From Roseobacter insulae (GTDB lineage Bacteria > Pseudomonadota > Alphaproteobacteria > Rhodobacterales > Rhodobacteraceae), in NCBI RefSeq assembly GCF_019375555.1, contig NZ_JAHXDN010000004.1, positions 248,001 to 312,000 on the forward strand: DNA of 64,000 bases, read 5' to 3'. Below the pieces are notes generated by a model. The model did no database searches. It was given only the letters and a program-made list of their open reading frames with translations, and was not told where the DNA came from. Position numbers and translations under genes: made by a program. Each line of letters opens with the position of its first letter. The stretch's first letter is position 1. Below are positions 45,760 through 54,860 of the stretch, one piece after another.

Positions 45760-47382
45760 ATGACTTTGAACCGGGTTCTTTTTGCGGTGGCGCTTGGGCT
45801 GCTCGCGCATTGCCTGATTGGATATGAGGCATTCCCGGTCGGCGATGACTTTGCCTATGCCCCGCTGACGGAGCACCGCGCCAACCCGGCGCTGTTTCCA
45901 CGCGATGATCAGTTGCGTCTGTTTGAAAACCACGCTCGCGTTTATGAATGGGTTTACCTGCTTGGCGACGCAGGCCCGGGGGTGGCGCCGGTGTTTCGCC
46001 TTGCCATCTGGGTACAGGCGGCCGCGACGGCAGTGGCCATTCTTGCAATCCTTCACTGCCTTGGCGCGCCAATGGCGGCCCTGCCGCTGGTCTTGGGGCT
46101 GGGCGTGGTGGTTCGCCTTGATGGGTTGGGGCGGGGCGACTACGGCGGCCTCATTTCAACCTTCTTCCACCATCACAACGTCGCGCTGGTTCTGGTGCTC
46201 GGTGCCGTGGCCGCCGGGTTGATGCGCAAAAGCTGGCTGGCAGGGGTACTGCTGGGCATGGCCGCGTATGGCCAACCGATGACCGCGTTTCACGGGGCCG
46301 CCATTGCAGGGCTTGGCGCGATGGCGCGCGATCCGGCCGAAGCGATGAAGATGGCTGTTGCGGCCCTCATCGTGGCGGTTCCCGCAGCGCTTCCGATCCT
46401 TGGCGCCCTTGCCGGAACACCGGACAGCAGCGCCACCCTTGACCTCGTGCGGGAGGCCTACAGGTTCCGTGCGCCGCTGCATTACGACCCCTCGTGGTCA
46501 GATATCGGGGTGACCACGCTCTATCTCATCGCAGGCTGTGCCGGCGTTGCGCTGCTGGCCCGAACAGACCCGCGCGTTGCCCGTTTCTGCGCCGGAATGA
46601 TGCTGGCCTTCGTGGCGCTGCACCTTGTGACGGTTGTGGTTTACAAATTCGGGCTGTTCGAATGGGTCGGCTTCTTCATTCTCGATGCCAACCGCTCGAC
46701 ACCCGCCGTGTTCGTCATTGGCCCGGCGCTGGCGCTTGCAGGGATGTGGCGCGCGCCCCGCAGTCCGATGACATGGGCCGCAGGGATCTTCCTTCTCTGC
46801 ATCGTCACGATCAACACGGAACCGGCAGGGTTCAGCTTGCTGGCGCTCGGTCTCATCATGGTCCGGTTCCACGATGTTGCGCGCTTGAAGCCGGTAGTGC
46901 TCATCGGTCTTGCAACAGCGCTGGTTGTTCTGTTTCCGCCTGCGCCGTACTCGCCGAAAATCGCAGCGGCGACCCGCGTGGCGCTGGAGCGTATTCGCGC
47001 CGAAACGCCACCCGATGCGCTGTTCGTGATCCCGGTCAGTTTGTCGATTTTCCGCCACTACGCTCAGCGCAGCGCCTATGTGGATTTCAAGCTGTTTTCC
47101 GTTGCGCAGCCGGATCAGGCAGCGCTGACCCGCGCAAGGATCGAGCAGGTCGCGCGCCCGGCGCCCGAGCATCGCGACAAGCAGGGATGGCCTGCGGCGC
47201 GCATCTGGGACACCGATCAACGCCGCGCTGCCACATGCAGCAGAATGGCGGAAACGCTGGCGGAGACTGGCGCCGATTATTACCTGCGCCGCGTTGTTCC
47301 TGACGAGGTCCCTCCCACGTGCAGTGATTTGCCGCGCACGATCACAACCGGGACGCTGGCGCTTTACGGCCCTTCCAGGTGA
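45760..47382 (+). CDS. Polytopic membrane protein, probable GT-C-type glycosyltransferase
   Basis: The 540-residue protein has ten or more membrane segments and an early VGDDFAYAP acidic loop like the Asp-containing first loop of GT-C enzymes, then a C-terminal periplasmic part of about 120 residues. No close family is recognised. It converges with the GtrA-methyltransferase-GtrB operon, overlapping the end of gtrA by 19 bases. It could be the GtrC-like transferase that moves a sugar from the lipid carrier onto a surface glycan. That role is inferred from topology and neighbours. Confidence 0.6.
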   Translation: MTLNRVLFAVALGLLAHCLIGYEAFPVGDDFAYAPLTEHRANPALFPRDDQLRLFENHARVYEWVYLLGDAGPGVAPVFRLAIWVQAAATAVAILAILHCLGAPMAALPLVLGLGVVVRLDGLGRGDYGGLISTFFHHHNVALVLVLGAVAAGLMRKSWLAGVLLGMAAYGQPMTAFHGAAIAGLGAMARDPAEAMKMAVAALIVAVPAALPILGALAGTPDSSATLDLVREAYRFRAPLHYDPSWSDIGVTTLYLIAGCAGVALLARTDPRVARFCAGMMLAFVALHLVTVVVYKFGLFEWVGFFILDANRSTPAVFVIGPALALAGMWRAPRSPMTWAAGIFLLCIVTINTEPAGFSLLALGLIMVRFHDVARLKPVVLIGLATALVVLFPPAPYSPKIAAATRVALERIRAETPPDALFVIPVSLSIFRHYAQRSAYVDFKLFSVAQPDQAALTRARIEQVARPAPEHRDKQGWPAARIWDTDQRRAATCSRMAETLAETGADYYLRRVVPDEVPPTCSDLPRTITTGTLALYGPSR

Positions 47383-47753
47383 GGGGGCGAGAACACCCAG
47401 AACCTGCACAGCAGGAAGGTTGCAGCAGGCACCGCCACGGCGACCACGCCCATTGCAACCACGAAGGGCGCTTCGAGATGCACGGCGATGATCTGGGTAA
47501 GCCCGCTTGAGACCGCAAGACCGGCACCGGACACCACCAGAAACCGCGGCGCGTGAAATCGGTGCTCAAGACGCGCGTTGAAGGTGACCTTGCCGTGCCC
47601 GAGGTATGACAGCAGGACCGCAACAGCAAAACCGCAGAGATTGGCCCCCTGTGGCGAAAGCCCGAAGCCCATCGACGCCGTGAGCGCCACGAGGACATGC
47701 ACGATGGTTGCAACCACGCCGACGCCGGCAAAACGGGACAGCTGCGCAATCAC
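47364..47753 (-). CDS. gtrA: GtrA-family membrane protein (lipid-linked sugar flippase type)
   Basis: The 129-residue protein has four membrane segments and the GtrA/PF04138 pattern: LSRFAGVGVVATIVHVLVAL, GANLCGFAVAVLLSYLGHGK and VTFNARLEHRFHAPRFLVVS. GtrA-like proteins flip undecaprenyl-phosphate-linked sugars. It is last in an operon with GtrB and a methyltransferase, starting in a 4-base overlap with the latter. Confidence 0.88.
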   Translation of the reverse strand: MIAQLSRFAGVGVVATIVHVLVALTASMGFGLSPQGANLCGFAVAVLLSYLGHGKVTFNARLEHRFHAPRFLVVSGAGLAVSSGLTQIIAVHLEAPFVVAMGVVAVAVPAATFLLCRFWVFSPPHLEGP

Positions 47754-48490
47754 GTCGCGTCTTTTTCAGCGACAAGTACCGCGCAAAGTGACAGTCCGAC
47801 AGGCATGGCCATCCGCCCGACGAGGTGTCTTTCCGCGCCAAAGACGGTGCGCAGCACCGCATTGACAGGACGGGCCGGCAACGTGTCATCTGCCCGGTTC
47901 ACCCCAAGCAAGGCCTTGATCGCCCGCGCCAGGACAGCCACGGGAAAGAGCGCGGTGTTGAAGTAGAACCCATGTTCCATGCGCAGCCCCGCTGCCGCGG
48001 TGACCTGCGCGAGATGCGCGCGGGTATAGCGACGGAAATGGTGATGTCTCTCATCATGGCGCGACCACAGCCATGGGAATGCAGGTACCGTCATGACGAT
48101 GCGCCCGCCGGGTGCCAGCCGCGCTGCGAGAGCGGCCAGCGCCCCGGCATCGTCCTCTACATGCTCAAGCACGTCAAACAGCGCCACAAGGTCAAATTGC
48201 TCGGCGGTGAAAGGCACCGCATCCGGCAACGCTCCTTCTGTCACAGCAACGCCGCTTTTGGCCTCGGCCGTGCGCCGCGCCACGGTGTCCAGTTCGAACG
48301 CCCGGACCTGACCGAATTGTGACAGCATGCCTAGGTTGCCACCTGTGCCGCAACCTGCTTCAAGAATTCGCGCGTTCCGGGGCAATGTCAGAAGACGCGA
48401 AATCACCGTCGCCAGTATCTTGCGACGCGCCGCAAACCACCAATGCTCTTCTTCCTGTTCCGCCATACGGTCAAAGACTGCACGATCCAT
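47750..48490 (-). CDS. SAM-dependent methyltransferase (class I)
   Basis: From ATG 48490 the product has 246 residues. A GTG at 48505 is an alternative, but GGAGAA precedes the ATG. Motif I is ARILEAGCGTGGNLGML. DLVALFDVLEHVEDDAGALA and GGRIVMTVPAFPWLWSRHDE complete the fold. The EEEHWWFAARR start is typical of methyltransferases in glycan clusters. Its position between gtrB and gtrA with overlapping ends (1 base with gtrB, 4 with gtrA) suggests that it methylates the sugar or acceptor handled by the Gtr system. Confidence 0.88.
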   Translation of the reverse strand: MDRAVFDRMAEQEEEHWWFAARRKILATVISRLLTLPRNARILEAGCGTGGNLGMLSQFGQVRAFELDTVARRTAEAKSGVAVTEGALPDAVPFTAEQFDLVALFDVLEHVEDDAGALAALAARLAPGGRIVMTVPAFPWLWSRHDERHHHFRRYTRAHLAQVTAAAGLRMEHGFYFNTALFPVAVLARAIKALLGVNRADDTLPARPVNAVLRTVFGAERHLVGRMAMPVGLSLCAVLVAEKDAT

Positions 48491-49500
48491 CAGGTTTTCT
48501 CCCACCCTTTGTGAACCGACCGCAAAACATACAGCGGTCGCTCGCGCACCTCTGAATAGATGCGGCCGATGTATTCGCCAAGAATGCCAATGGCGAACAG
48601 GTTAAGCCCGCCGAACAGCAGGATCAAAATCAGCGTCGAGGCATAGCCCGGCACGTCCACACCGATGATCAGCGTGCGCAACAGGATGGCCGAGGCGTAG
48701 AGAAACGACATCAACGCAAGCAGGCCACCGGCATAGGTCCAGACGCGAAGCGGCGCTGTCGTGGACGAGAATATCCCGTCCAGTGCAAAGTTCCAGAGCC
48801 GCCAGTACGACCAGGTGCTTGAACCGTTTTCACGTTCCGGCCGCGTGAAGGTCACCTCGGCGGTTTCAAATCCAACCCAGCTGAACAGGGCCTTGTTGAA
48901 GCGCACTCGCTCGCCCATGTCGCAGACCACCTCGACAACCTGTTTGTCGAGCAAGCGGTAGTCACCCACGTCGCGGGGGATCTGATGATCCGCCATTGCG
49001 TTGAAAAGACTATAAAACCCGCTGGCAGTTGTCCGCTTGATCCAGCTGTCTCTGGCGCGGCAGATGCGCTTGGCGTTGACCACAAGCGCGCCCTGCTCCC
49101 AGTGTTTCAGCATATCGGGAATGAGTTCCGGCGGGTCCTGCAGATCCACGTCAATCGGAATGCAGGCGTCTCCCCGTATGTGGTCAAGACCCGCCGACAG
49201 CGCGGCTTCCTTGCCGAAGTTGCGCGACAGGTTCACCAGACCAAGGCGCGGGTCTGACTGCATCCGGCTGCGGATCGCGAACTCAGTCGCATCACGGCTG
49301 CCGTCATTTACGAAGATGATCTCGTATGAATAGGTCGGTGCCAGCGGCGCAAAGACCGCCTCGATCCGGTCGAGGAAGGGGCCGATTGACTGCTGTTCGT
49401 TGAAGACGGGCACAACAAGTGACACAAGCGACCGTCGCCCCTGCGAAGGATCATACGGTCGCGTCTTTGCGATCTGCACAATTTGCCCTTTGTTTTTCAT
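48490..49500 (-). CDS. gtrB: GtrB-type polyprenyl-phosphate glycosyltransferase (GT2)
   Basis: The 336-residue protein begins near LVSLVVPVFNEQQSIGPFLD. It has the nucleotide-binding FVNDGSRDATEFAIRS, the DXD-type IPIDVDLQDPPELIPDML and two C-terminal membrane segments (LLALMSFLYASAILLRTLII; LILILLFGGLNLFAIGIL), ending in GEYIGRIYSEVRERPLYVLR. This is the layout of GtrB/DPM1-like enzymes that load a sugar on polyprenyl phosphate. It is first of the three-gene operon. Upstream in-frame sequence shows no homology. Confidence 0.92.
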   Translation of the reverse strand: MKNKGQIVQIAKTRPYDPSQGRRSLVSLVVPVFNEQQSIGPFLDRIEAVFAPLAPTYSYEIIFVNDGSRDATEFAIRSRMQSDPRLGLVNLSRNFGKEAALSAGLDHIRGDACIPIDVDLQDPPELIPDMLKHWEQGALVVNAKRICRARDSWIKRTTASGFYSLFNAMADHQIPRDVGDYRLLDKQVVEVVCDMGERVRFNKALFSWVGFETAEVTFTRPERENGSSTWSYWRLWNFALDGIFSSTTAPLRVWTYAGGLLALMSFLYASAILLRTLIIGVDVPGYASTLILILLFGGLNLFAIGILGEYIGRIYSEVRERPLYVLRSVHKGWEKT

Positions 49501-49696
49501 ATGCGATCCCGTCGAATACCGGACTTGCGGCGTACCGGTACCAATATCGGAACAATCAGGCCAAAATTTGACGATTTGGAGTAACGCGGGAGAGAGTACG
49601 GTAATGGCGGCTGCGCGGTGCCAAACCCGGCAAACCATATGAAAACGACAGTATTGAGTTGCGGTTCGCATCATCTGGCGTTCAAGTGGAGCCACC

Positions 49697-50821
49697 ATGA
49701 GCACGGCAACAGTTTCAGTCGAAAACATTGATGGCGGACCGGTTTTGCGTCTTGGCGGCGATCTCGTGACCGAGGCGCTTGGCGCGGTCGAGCAGAGTTT
49801 CGCGCGCTTCACGACCAAGGCCCCCCGGCTCACGATAGACCTTTCCAACCTGACATCGCTGGATACCGGTGGCGCCTGGATGATCGCCGATCTGCAAGCC
49901 AGATTGCACGACGCGGGCGTGGCATCGGAGCTTGTCGGCGGTTCCGCCGAGCGCACTGCCCTGATTGAAACCGTATCCCGCGCCCGCCCGCACGAACGCG
50001 GTGTCGAAGCCCCGCCAAGCGGTTTTCTGCCCTGGCTCGCCGGGCTTGGCGCGAACACCGTCGATCTCTTCAAGGCCATTGTGTCTTTACTGAATTTTGT
50101 CGGTCTTGTACTGCACCGGCTGGCCGGAACCCTTGTCAGACCATGGCGGCTACGCGCGATTTCGCTGGTCAGCCAGATGCAGGAAATCGGTCTGAACGCT
50201 GTTCCTATCGTTGCGTTGATGGGTTTTCTCATCGGCATCGTGCTGGCCTTTCAGGGGGCAGTGCAATTGCGACAGTTCGGGGCTGAGGTTTTTGTCGTCG
50301 ATCTGATCGCCGTTTCGGTCCTGCGGGAACTGGGGATCTTGCTGACCGCCATCATCGTGGCCGGTCGCTCTGGCTCGGCTTTCACTGCCTCCATCGGCTC
50401 CATGAAGGTCCGCGAGGAGATTGACGCCATGCGAACGCTTGGGCTTGATCCGATCGAAGTGCTTGTTTTACCGCGGGTTCTGGCCCTGATTGTCATGCTG
50501 CCCATCCTCGGGCTCATCGCCAATATCTGCGCGCTGATCGGCGGGGGCTTGATGAGCTGGGCCGAGCTTGGGATCAGCCCGGGCATGTTCCTGACGCGTT
50601 TTGTGGACAACACCGATGTCTGGCATCTTGGTGTCGGAATGATCAAGGCGCCGTTTTTTGCTTTCATCATCAGTATCGTGGGCTGCTGGCAGGCGCTTCA
50701 GGTGGGGGGATCTTCCGAAAGCGTTGGGCAAAGAACGACCCAATCGGTTGTCCAGTCGATCTTTCTGGTGATCGTTGTCGATGCCGGCTTTTCGATATTC
50801 TTCGCGGAGGTTGGCGTGTGA
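49697..50821 (+). CDS. MlaE-family ABC permease with N-terminal STAS domain
   Basis: The 374-residue protein has an N-terminal STAS-like domain (about 1-95, LTIDLSNLTSLDTGGAWMIA) fused to the MlaE permease: VPIVALMGFLIGIVLAFQGA, FVVDLIAVSVLRELGILLTA, AFTASIGSMKVREEIDAMRT and a C-terminal SVVQSIFLVIVVDAGFSIFF. This permease drives phospholipid transfer with MlaF and MlaD. It is the first of four overlapping genes of an MCE lipid-transport system. Confidence 0.93.
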   Translation: MSTATVSVENIDGGPVLRLGGDLVTEALGAVEQSFARFTTKAPRLTIDLSNLTSLDTGGAWMIADLQARLHDAGVASELVGGSAERTALIETVSRARPHERGVEAPPSGFLPWLAGLGANTVDLFKAIVSLLNFVGLVLHRLAGTLVRPWRLRAISLVSQMQEIGLNAVPIVALMGFLIGIVLAFQGAVQLRQFGAEVFVVDLIAVSVLRELGILLTAIIVAGRSGSAFTASIGSMKVREEIDAMRTLGLDPIEVLVLPRVLALIVMLPILGLIANICALIGGGLMSWAELGISPGMFLTRFVDNTDVWHLGVGMIKAPFFAFIISIVGCWQALQVGGSSESVGQRTTQSVVQSIFLVIVVDAGFSIFFAEVGV

Positions 50822-51627
50822 AGGGCAACCCTGGGTCCCCCGACGCCGCCAAGGTCACGCCCGCGCGAGAGGCCATCATCCGCGTGCGGGGGCTGCACAC
50901 CGCCTTTGGCCCGCAGGTCGTACATGACAATCTCAACCTTGATGTCTGGAAGGGCGAGGTTCTGGGCATTGTTGGCGGATCGGGTACCGGCAAATCCGTC
51001 CTGCTGCGGACAATTGTCGGGCTGATCCGGCCCGTCAGAGGCGAGATCCAAGTATTGGGCACAGACGTGATCAACGGTCCCGAGTCTGACCGCCGCGCAG
51101 TTGAAAAACAGTGGGGTGTGGCCTTTCAGGACGGGGCGCTCTTTTCCTCGCTGACCGTGCTGCAGAATGTGATGGCGCCGATGCGTGAGCACCTGCGGCT
51201 GTCGCATGGGCTGATGAAAGCGCTGGGTGAGCTCAAGATCAGCCTTGTCGGGCTGCCGCCGCTGAGTTGTGGCAAGTTCCCATCGGAGCTTTCAGGCGGC
51301 ATGCGCAAACGGGCGGCACTGGCCCGGGCGCTGGCGCTCGACCCCAAAATCGTTTTTCTCGACGAGCCCACCGCCGGGCTCGATCCCATCGGCGCTGCCG
51401 CCTATGACGATCTGATTGGCGAATTGCAGCGCTCGTTGGGTTTGACGGTCTTCATGGTCACGCATGACCTCGACAGCCTCTATGCGATCTGCGACCGTGT
51501 GGCAGTGCTTGCCGAAAAGCGGGTGCTGGTAGAGGGCCCGGTGGATATGATGGCTACGGTCGATCACCCCTGGGTTCAGGAGTATTTCACGGGTCCGCGC
51601 GCGCGGGCGGCGACGGCGGCTGACTGA
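50818..51627 (+). CDS. MlaF-type ABC ATPase of the MCE lipid transporter
   Basis: The 269-residue ATPase starts with GTG overlapping the permease stop. It has Walker A VGGSGTGKSVLLRTIVGL, signature ELSGGMRKRAALARALALDP, Walker B KIVFLDEPTAGLD and the H-loop VFMVTHDLDSLYAIC. The LSGGM form is typical of MlaF. It powers the permease encoded upstream. Confidence 0.94.
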   Translation: MKGNPGSPDAAKVTPAREAIIRVRGLHTAFGPQVVHDNLNLDVWKGEVLGIVGGSGTGKSVLLRTIVGLIRPVRGEIQVLGTDVINGPESDRRAVEKQWGVAFQDGALFSSLTVLQNVMAPMREHLRLSHGLMKALGELKISLVGLPPLSCGKFPSELSGGMRKRAALARALALDPKIVFLDEPTAGLDPIGAAAYDDLIGELQRSLGLTVFMVTHDLDSLYAICDRVAVLAEKRVLVEGPVDMMATVDHPWVQEYFTGPRARAATAAD

Positions 51628-51641
51628 AGGGACGATCATCG

Positions 51642-52928
51642 ATGGAAACCAAGGCCAACTATATTCTGATAGGCGCTTTCACGCTTTTCGGAATTCTGGT
51701 GGGTTTCGGCTTCCTGCTGTGGCTGGCCAAGGTCGAAGTCGACCGCCAATACGCCTACTACGATGTCCTGTTCGACAACGTGTCCGGTCTCAGCGAAGCC
51801 GGCGACGTCCGGTACAACGGTCTTCCCGTCGGCCAGGTGGTTGATCTGGCGCTGGACGCGGATGATCCGTCGCAAGTGCGTGTCAGGCTAGAGGTCGATG
51901 CCGACACGCCGGTCAAGACGGATACGGTCGCCACGTTGCAGTCACTGGGTGTGACCGGCGTCAGCTTCGTGGGATTGTCAGGTGGCAGCCCGGGTGCTGA
52001 CACCATGCCGGAGGAAGGTGTTATCCGATCGCAGACCAGCGCGCTGCAATCCGTCCTGCAAGGCGCACCGGAACTGTTGCAAAAGGCGGTGCTGCTGCTT
52101 GAAGATATCAATGACGTGGTCAATGTGGACAACCGGCAGGCCGTGGATACGATCCTGATGAACCTCTCTTCCGCTTCGGGCCGATTGGACCGCACACTGG
52201 CAGATGTTGAAACGCTGTCGGATGACATCGGCCTTGCGGCGCGTGAAGTGGCCGGTTTTGCCGGACGGCTCGACGCCCTGTCCGACACCGCCCAGACCAC
52301 GCTCGAGACCGCCACGGACACGCTGGCCGCTGCAAAAGGCGCGGTCGAACGATCCGATGCCATGATCGAGACCGCCAATGCGACTTTGTCCACGATGGAT
52401 CGCACATTTGCCGCCGCGAATACCCTTATCGACGGGGACCTGACCGATTTCGTGCGGCAGGGCACGGCAACCGCTGCAAGCATAGAAACGACGCTCGATG
52501 CGCTTGAACCCACGATGACCGACACACTGCAAGCGGCCCGCGGCGCCCTGACGGAGGCGGAACAGACCTTCATCACGACCAACCGCGTTCTGGACGAGGA
52601 TATCGACGCCATCCTGACAGACGCAAGGAGCGCGGTGAACGCCTTCAAAACCACGGTGGAAAATGCGTCGGGCGACATCGGATCAATCTCAGACGAGGTA
52701 CTGCAGGCATCGCAATCAGCGTCTCGGTTCATGGCCACGCTGGAAACCGTCGTTACACAAAACCGGCGCCAGCTTTCGAATTTCCTGAGGGTCGGGTTGC
52801 CCGAGTTTCTGCGCCTGACCGAGGAAGCGCGCATTCTTGTCAGCGACCTTGATCGCTTTGTCGAACAGGCGCAGCGGGATCCGGCGCGGTTCCTGCTGGG
52901 CACCCAGGGGTCGGAGTTTCGCAGATGA
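51642..52928 (+). CDS. MlaD/MCE-domain substrate-binding protein
   Basis: The 428-residue protein has one N-terminal membrane anchor (YILIGAFTLFGILVGFGFLL), one MCE domain (VSGLSEAGDVRYNGLPVGQV to GVTGVSFVGLSGG) and a long C-terminal part (about 150-410) rich in Ala, Thr, Asp and heptad-like spacing, probably a coiled-coil tube or barrel. MCE rings form the periplasmic conduit for lipids. It overlaps the lipoprotein gene by four bases. Confidence 0.93.
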   Translation: METKANYILIGAFTLFGILVGFGFLLWLAKVEVDRQYAYYDVLFDNVSGLSEAGDVRYNGLPVGQVVDLALDADDPSQVRVRLEVDADTPVKTDTVATLQSLGVTGVSFVGLSGGSPGADTMPEEGVIRSQTSALQSVLQGAPELLQKAVLLLEDINDVVNVDNRQAVDTILMNLSSASGRLDRTLADVETLSDDIGLAAREVAGFAGRLDALSDTAQTTLETATDTLAAAKGAVERSDAMIETANATLSTMDRTFAAANTLIDGDLTDFVRQGTATAASIETTLDALEPTMTDTLQAARGALTEAEQTFITTNRVLDEDIDAILTDARSAVNAFKTTVENASGDIGSISDEVLQASQSASRFMATLETVVTQNRRQLSNFLRVGLPEFLRLTEEARILVSDLDRFVEQAQRDPARFLLGTQGSEFRR

Positions 52929-53593
52929 CCCGGTTCCCGTCGACACTGGCGATCTCTCTTGTGGTGACCGGGCTTCTGACCGGATGCACGGGCCTCAGTA
53001 CGCTGACCTCGGCCACGGCCCCCACGGATCTCTACACGCTGACACCCAAGAGCACTTTTGACCCGTCACTTCCAAGGTTGAAAAACCAGATTGTCATTGG
53101 CGAGCCGACGGCCACGGCAGCCGTCAGCAATGATCGGATCGCGGTGCAGCCGTCTCCGCTTCAGGTGGAGTATCTGCCGGGCGCACGTTGGGTGGATCGC
53201 GCCCCTGTGATCGTGCAGGCGCTGTTGCTCGAAAGCTTTGAAAACAGTGGCAAGGTCGATGCTGTTGGCCGCTCCGCGGTCAGCCTGCGCGCAGACTACC
53301 TCGTGGTCACCGATATCCGCGAGTTCCAGGCACGCGTGCCCCCCGAGGCCTTGGAAAACGATCGCCTTCAGGTGCAGGTGCGGCTGAATATCAAGGTGGT
53401 CAATGCCGATCTTGACCGGATCATCGCTTCGCGCTCCTTCGAAGAAATCGTGGAGGCGCAAAGCGACGCCGCCCCGGACATCGCCGAGGCCTTCGACGAA
53501 GCTCTCGGTGACGTGATGCGCGACGCGGTGGAATGGAGCATTCGCAGCATGCACGCCGACGCACGCAAAAGACCGGCCACCTCAGACTACTGA
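52925..53593 (+). CDS. ABC-type transport auxiliary lipoprotein (PqiC-like)
   Basis: The 222-residue precursor has a lipoprotein signal with lipobox LLTGC near residue 20. The mature domain shows TDLYTLTPKSTFDPSLPR, VQPSPLQVEYLPGARWVDRA and RSFEEIVEAQSD, the pattern of PqiC/LptE-like outer-membrane partners of MCE systems. It completes the envelope-spanning MCE operon. Confidence 0.9.
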   Translation: MTRFPSTLAISLVVTGLLTGCTGLSTLTSATAPTDLYTLTPKSTFDPSLPRLKNQIVIGEPTATAAVSNDRIAVQPSPLQVEYLPGARWVDRAPVIVQALLLESFENSGKVDAVGRSAVSLRADYLVVTDIREFQARVPPEALENDRLQVQVRLNIKVVNADLDRIIASRSFEEIVEAQSDAAPDIAEAFDEALGDVMRDAVEWSIRSMHADARKRPATSDY

Positions 53594-53639
53594 CAGCGCA
53601 ATATTAACAGAGCTTGGTAAATCGCGACCAGGTGCCGCA

Positions 53640-53840
53640 CAGGATGATCCAGCAATGTGCACCGTGCAACGATCCCTCGCCCCGTCGACAAAGGTCGCGT
53701 CCCTGAGTTGGAGGTCCGCTCCCACGAAACCACCCTCGACAGATCTTCTGTTCTGCTGGGAATGCTTGCAGGTCGCACAGCGGATGTCTTTGACAACCTT
53801 CTCACCGTGGTTCCGCTTGGTTCCGGGTTTCTGAATCATC
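53640..53840 (-). pseudogene. Decayed IS3-family transposase orfA fragment
   Basis: Reading the minus strand from about 53840, KRNHGEKVVKDIRCATCKH matches the beginning of IS3-type orfA proteins (usually KDIRRATRKH). After a frame change, DLCRRGEG corresponds to the ELCRREGI motif of the same protein, with the nucleotide string CTTTGTCGACG conserved. Several small insertions, deletions and substitutions separate the two. No orfB or terminal repeats are visible. The fragment ends close to the SAVED gene start and marks past mobile-element activity. Confidence 0.6.
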
Positions 53841-53862
53841 TCCACTCCTTGGTGGTTACGAT

Positions 53863-54765
53863 GTGCCAGAAACCCTCTCTTATCAAATCGACCTAATCTG
53901 TCCCATTGGCGCTGACGTTAGACACATCGGAGAGGCGCAAGCGCAATCGAAATTGCGGAACATCGTTATCGAGGCGCGCGGACTTCGGGACGACAACGGC
54001 AATCCATTGGCCGACACCGTAGCGAAACACCAGAAGGGCTCGGTGGTGCCTATCCTGCTGGACTTACGAAACAGGCTAGACGGTCAAGTGATCGCACCCG
54101 AAAGAGCTCTGAACGAGATAGCATCAATGCACCGGTCTGTTTTGCAGAACAAGGAGGATGGAGACAGGGCTGATCTCACGACGATCTATGGCGGGCTGAC
54201 ATCGGTACCCTACACATTCCTGACGGGTGTATTGCTCGACGATGAAGGAAGCATCATCACGTATGACTGGGACCGCGCTCAGGAAAAGTGGCGCAAGATC
54301 GAGGGCCCAGGCGATGGCGCACAATTTCATGTGGACGGGGTCGAAGCGATCGGGGGTGTGCCAGAAGTCGTGTTTGCAACGGCATTCTCATACCCGATCC
54401 AAGATGACGATTTGGCGACCACGTTTGATCTCCCGAGTGTCAGACTAACCCTCGATGGCATGTCATCGGACGCACGTTGGTCGCAACAAAAGCAGAACCG
54501 CCTGGCGCAGGAATTTCTGGAGGTCGTGAAGAATCTTGCCGGGAAAGGCGTAATGCGGTTGCATCTGGTGTTGGCCGCACCGAACAGCGTGGTTTTCACA
54601 TTTGGTAGGCGTTACGATACGCGGAACCTGCCGGAGATCGTAGTATATCACTATCAGCGCGGCGCGCCTGTCGCCTATCCGTGGGGTGTATCCATGCCCA
54701 TCGCTGGTCTTAACGATGCCAAAGTAGTGCGGGACGCAGAGCCGGTTGCAAGAGCTGATGAGTAG
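53863..54765 (+). CDS. Stand-alone SAVED-domain protein (CBASS-type cyclic-nucleotide sensor)
   Basis: The 300-residue product starts at GTG 53863. The whole protein appears to be a SAVED domain: a first half with TDLTTIYGGL-like sensor strands (IYGGLTSVPYTFLTGVLLDD) and a second half with RLHLVLAAPNSVVFTFGRRY then NLPEIVVYHYQRGAPVAYPW, the diagnostic C-terminal block. SAVED domains bind cyclic oligonucleotides in antiphage CBASS systems and are usually fused to a nuclease, TIR or membrane effector. None is fused here. The frame stays open upstream into the IS remnant, so an N-terminal effector may have been lost. No CD-NTase gene is in the window. Base composition is lower in GC than the neighbours. 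Confidence 0.65.
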   Translation: MPETLSYQIDLICPIGADVRHIGEAQAQSKLRNIVIEARGLRDDNGNPLADTVAKHQKGSVVPILLDLRNRLDGQVIAPERALNEIASMHRSVLQNKEDGDRADLTTIYGGLTSVPYTFLTGVLLDDEGSIITYDWDRAQEKWRKIEGPGDGAQFHVDGVEAIGGVPEVVFATAFSYPIQDDDLATTFDLPSVRLTLDGMSSDARWSQQKQNRLAQEFLEVVKNLAGKGVMRLHLVLAAPNSVVFTFGRRYDTRNLPEIVVYHYQRGAPVAYPWGVSMPIAGLNDAKVVRDAEPVARADE

Positions 54766-54827
54766 GACAGAAATCGTTGCGGTTGCAGCGAACGGCCGGT
54801 CTTACTTTCTACGAGCGCTAAATGGAT

Positions 54828-54860
54828 TCTGACGGCTAAAGTCCGGTTTTGGCCGTCAGA
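54828..54860. terminator. Hairpin between convergent SAVED and membrane-protein genes
   Basis: TCTGACGGC (54828-54836) pairs with GCCGTCAGA (54852-54860) around a 15-base loop, overlapping the stop of the minus-strand gene. It could act as a bidirectional terminator. Confidence 0.5.
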
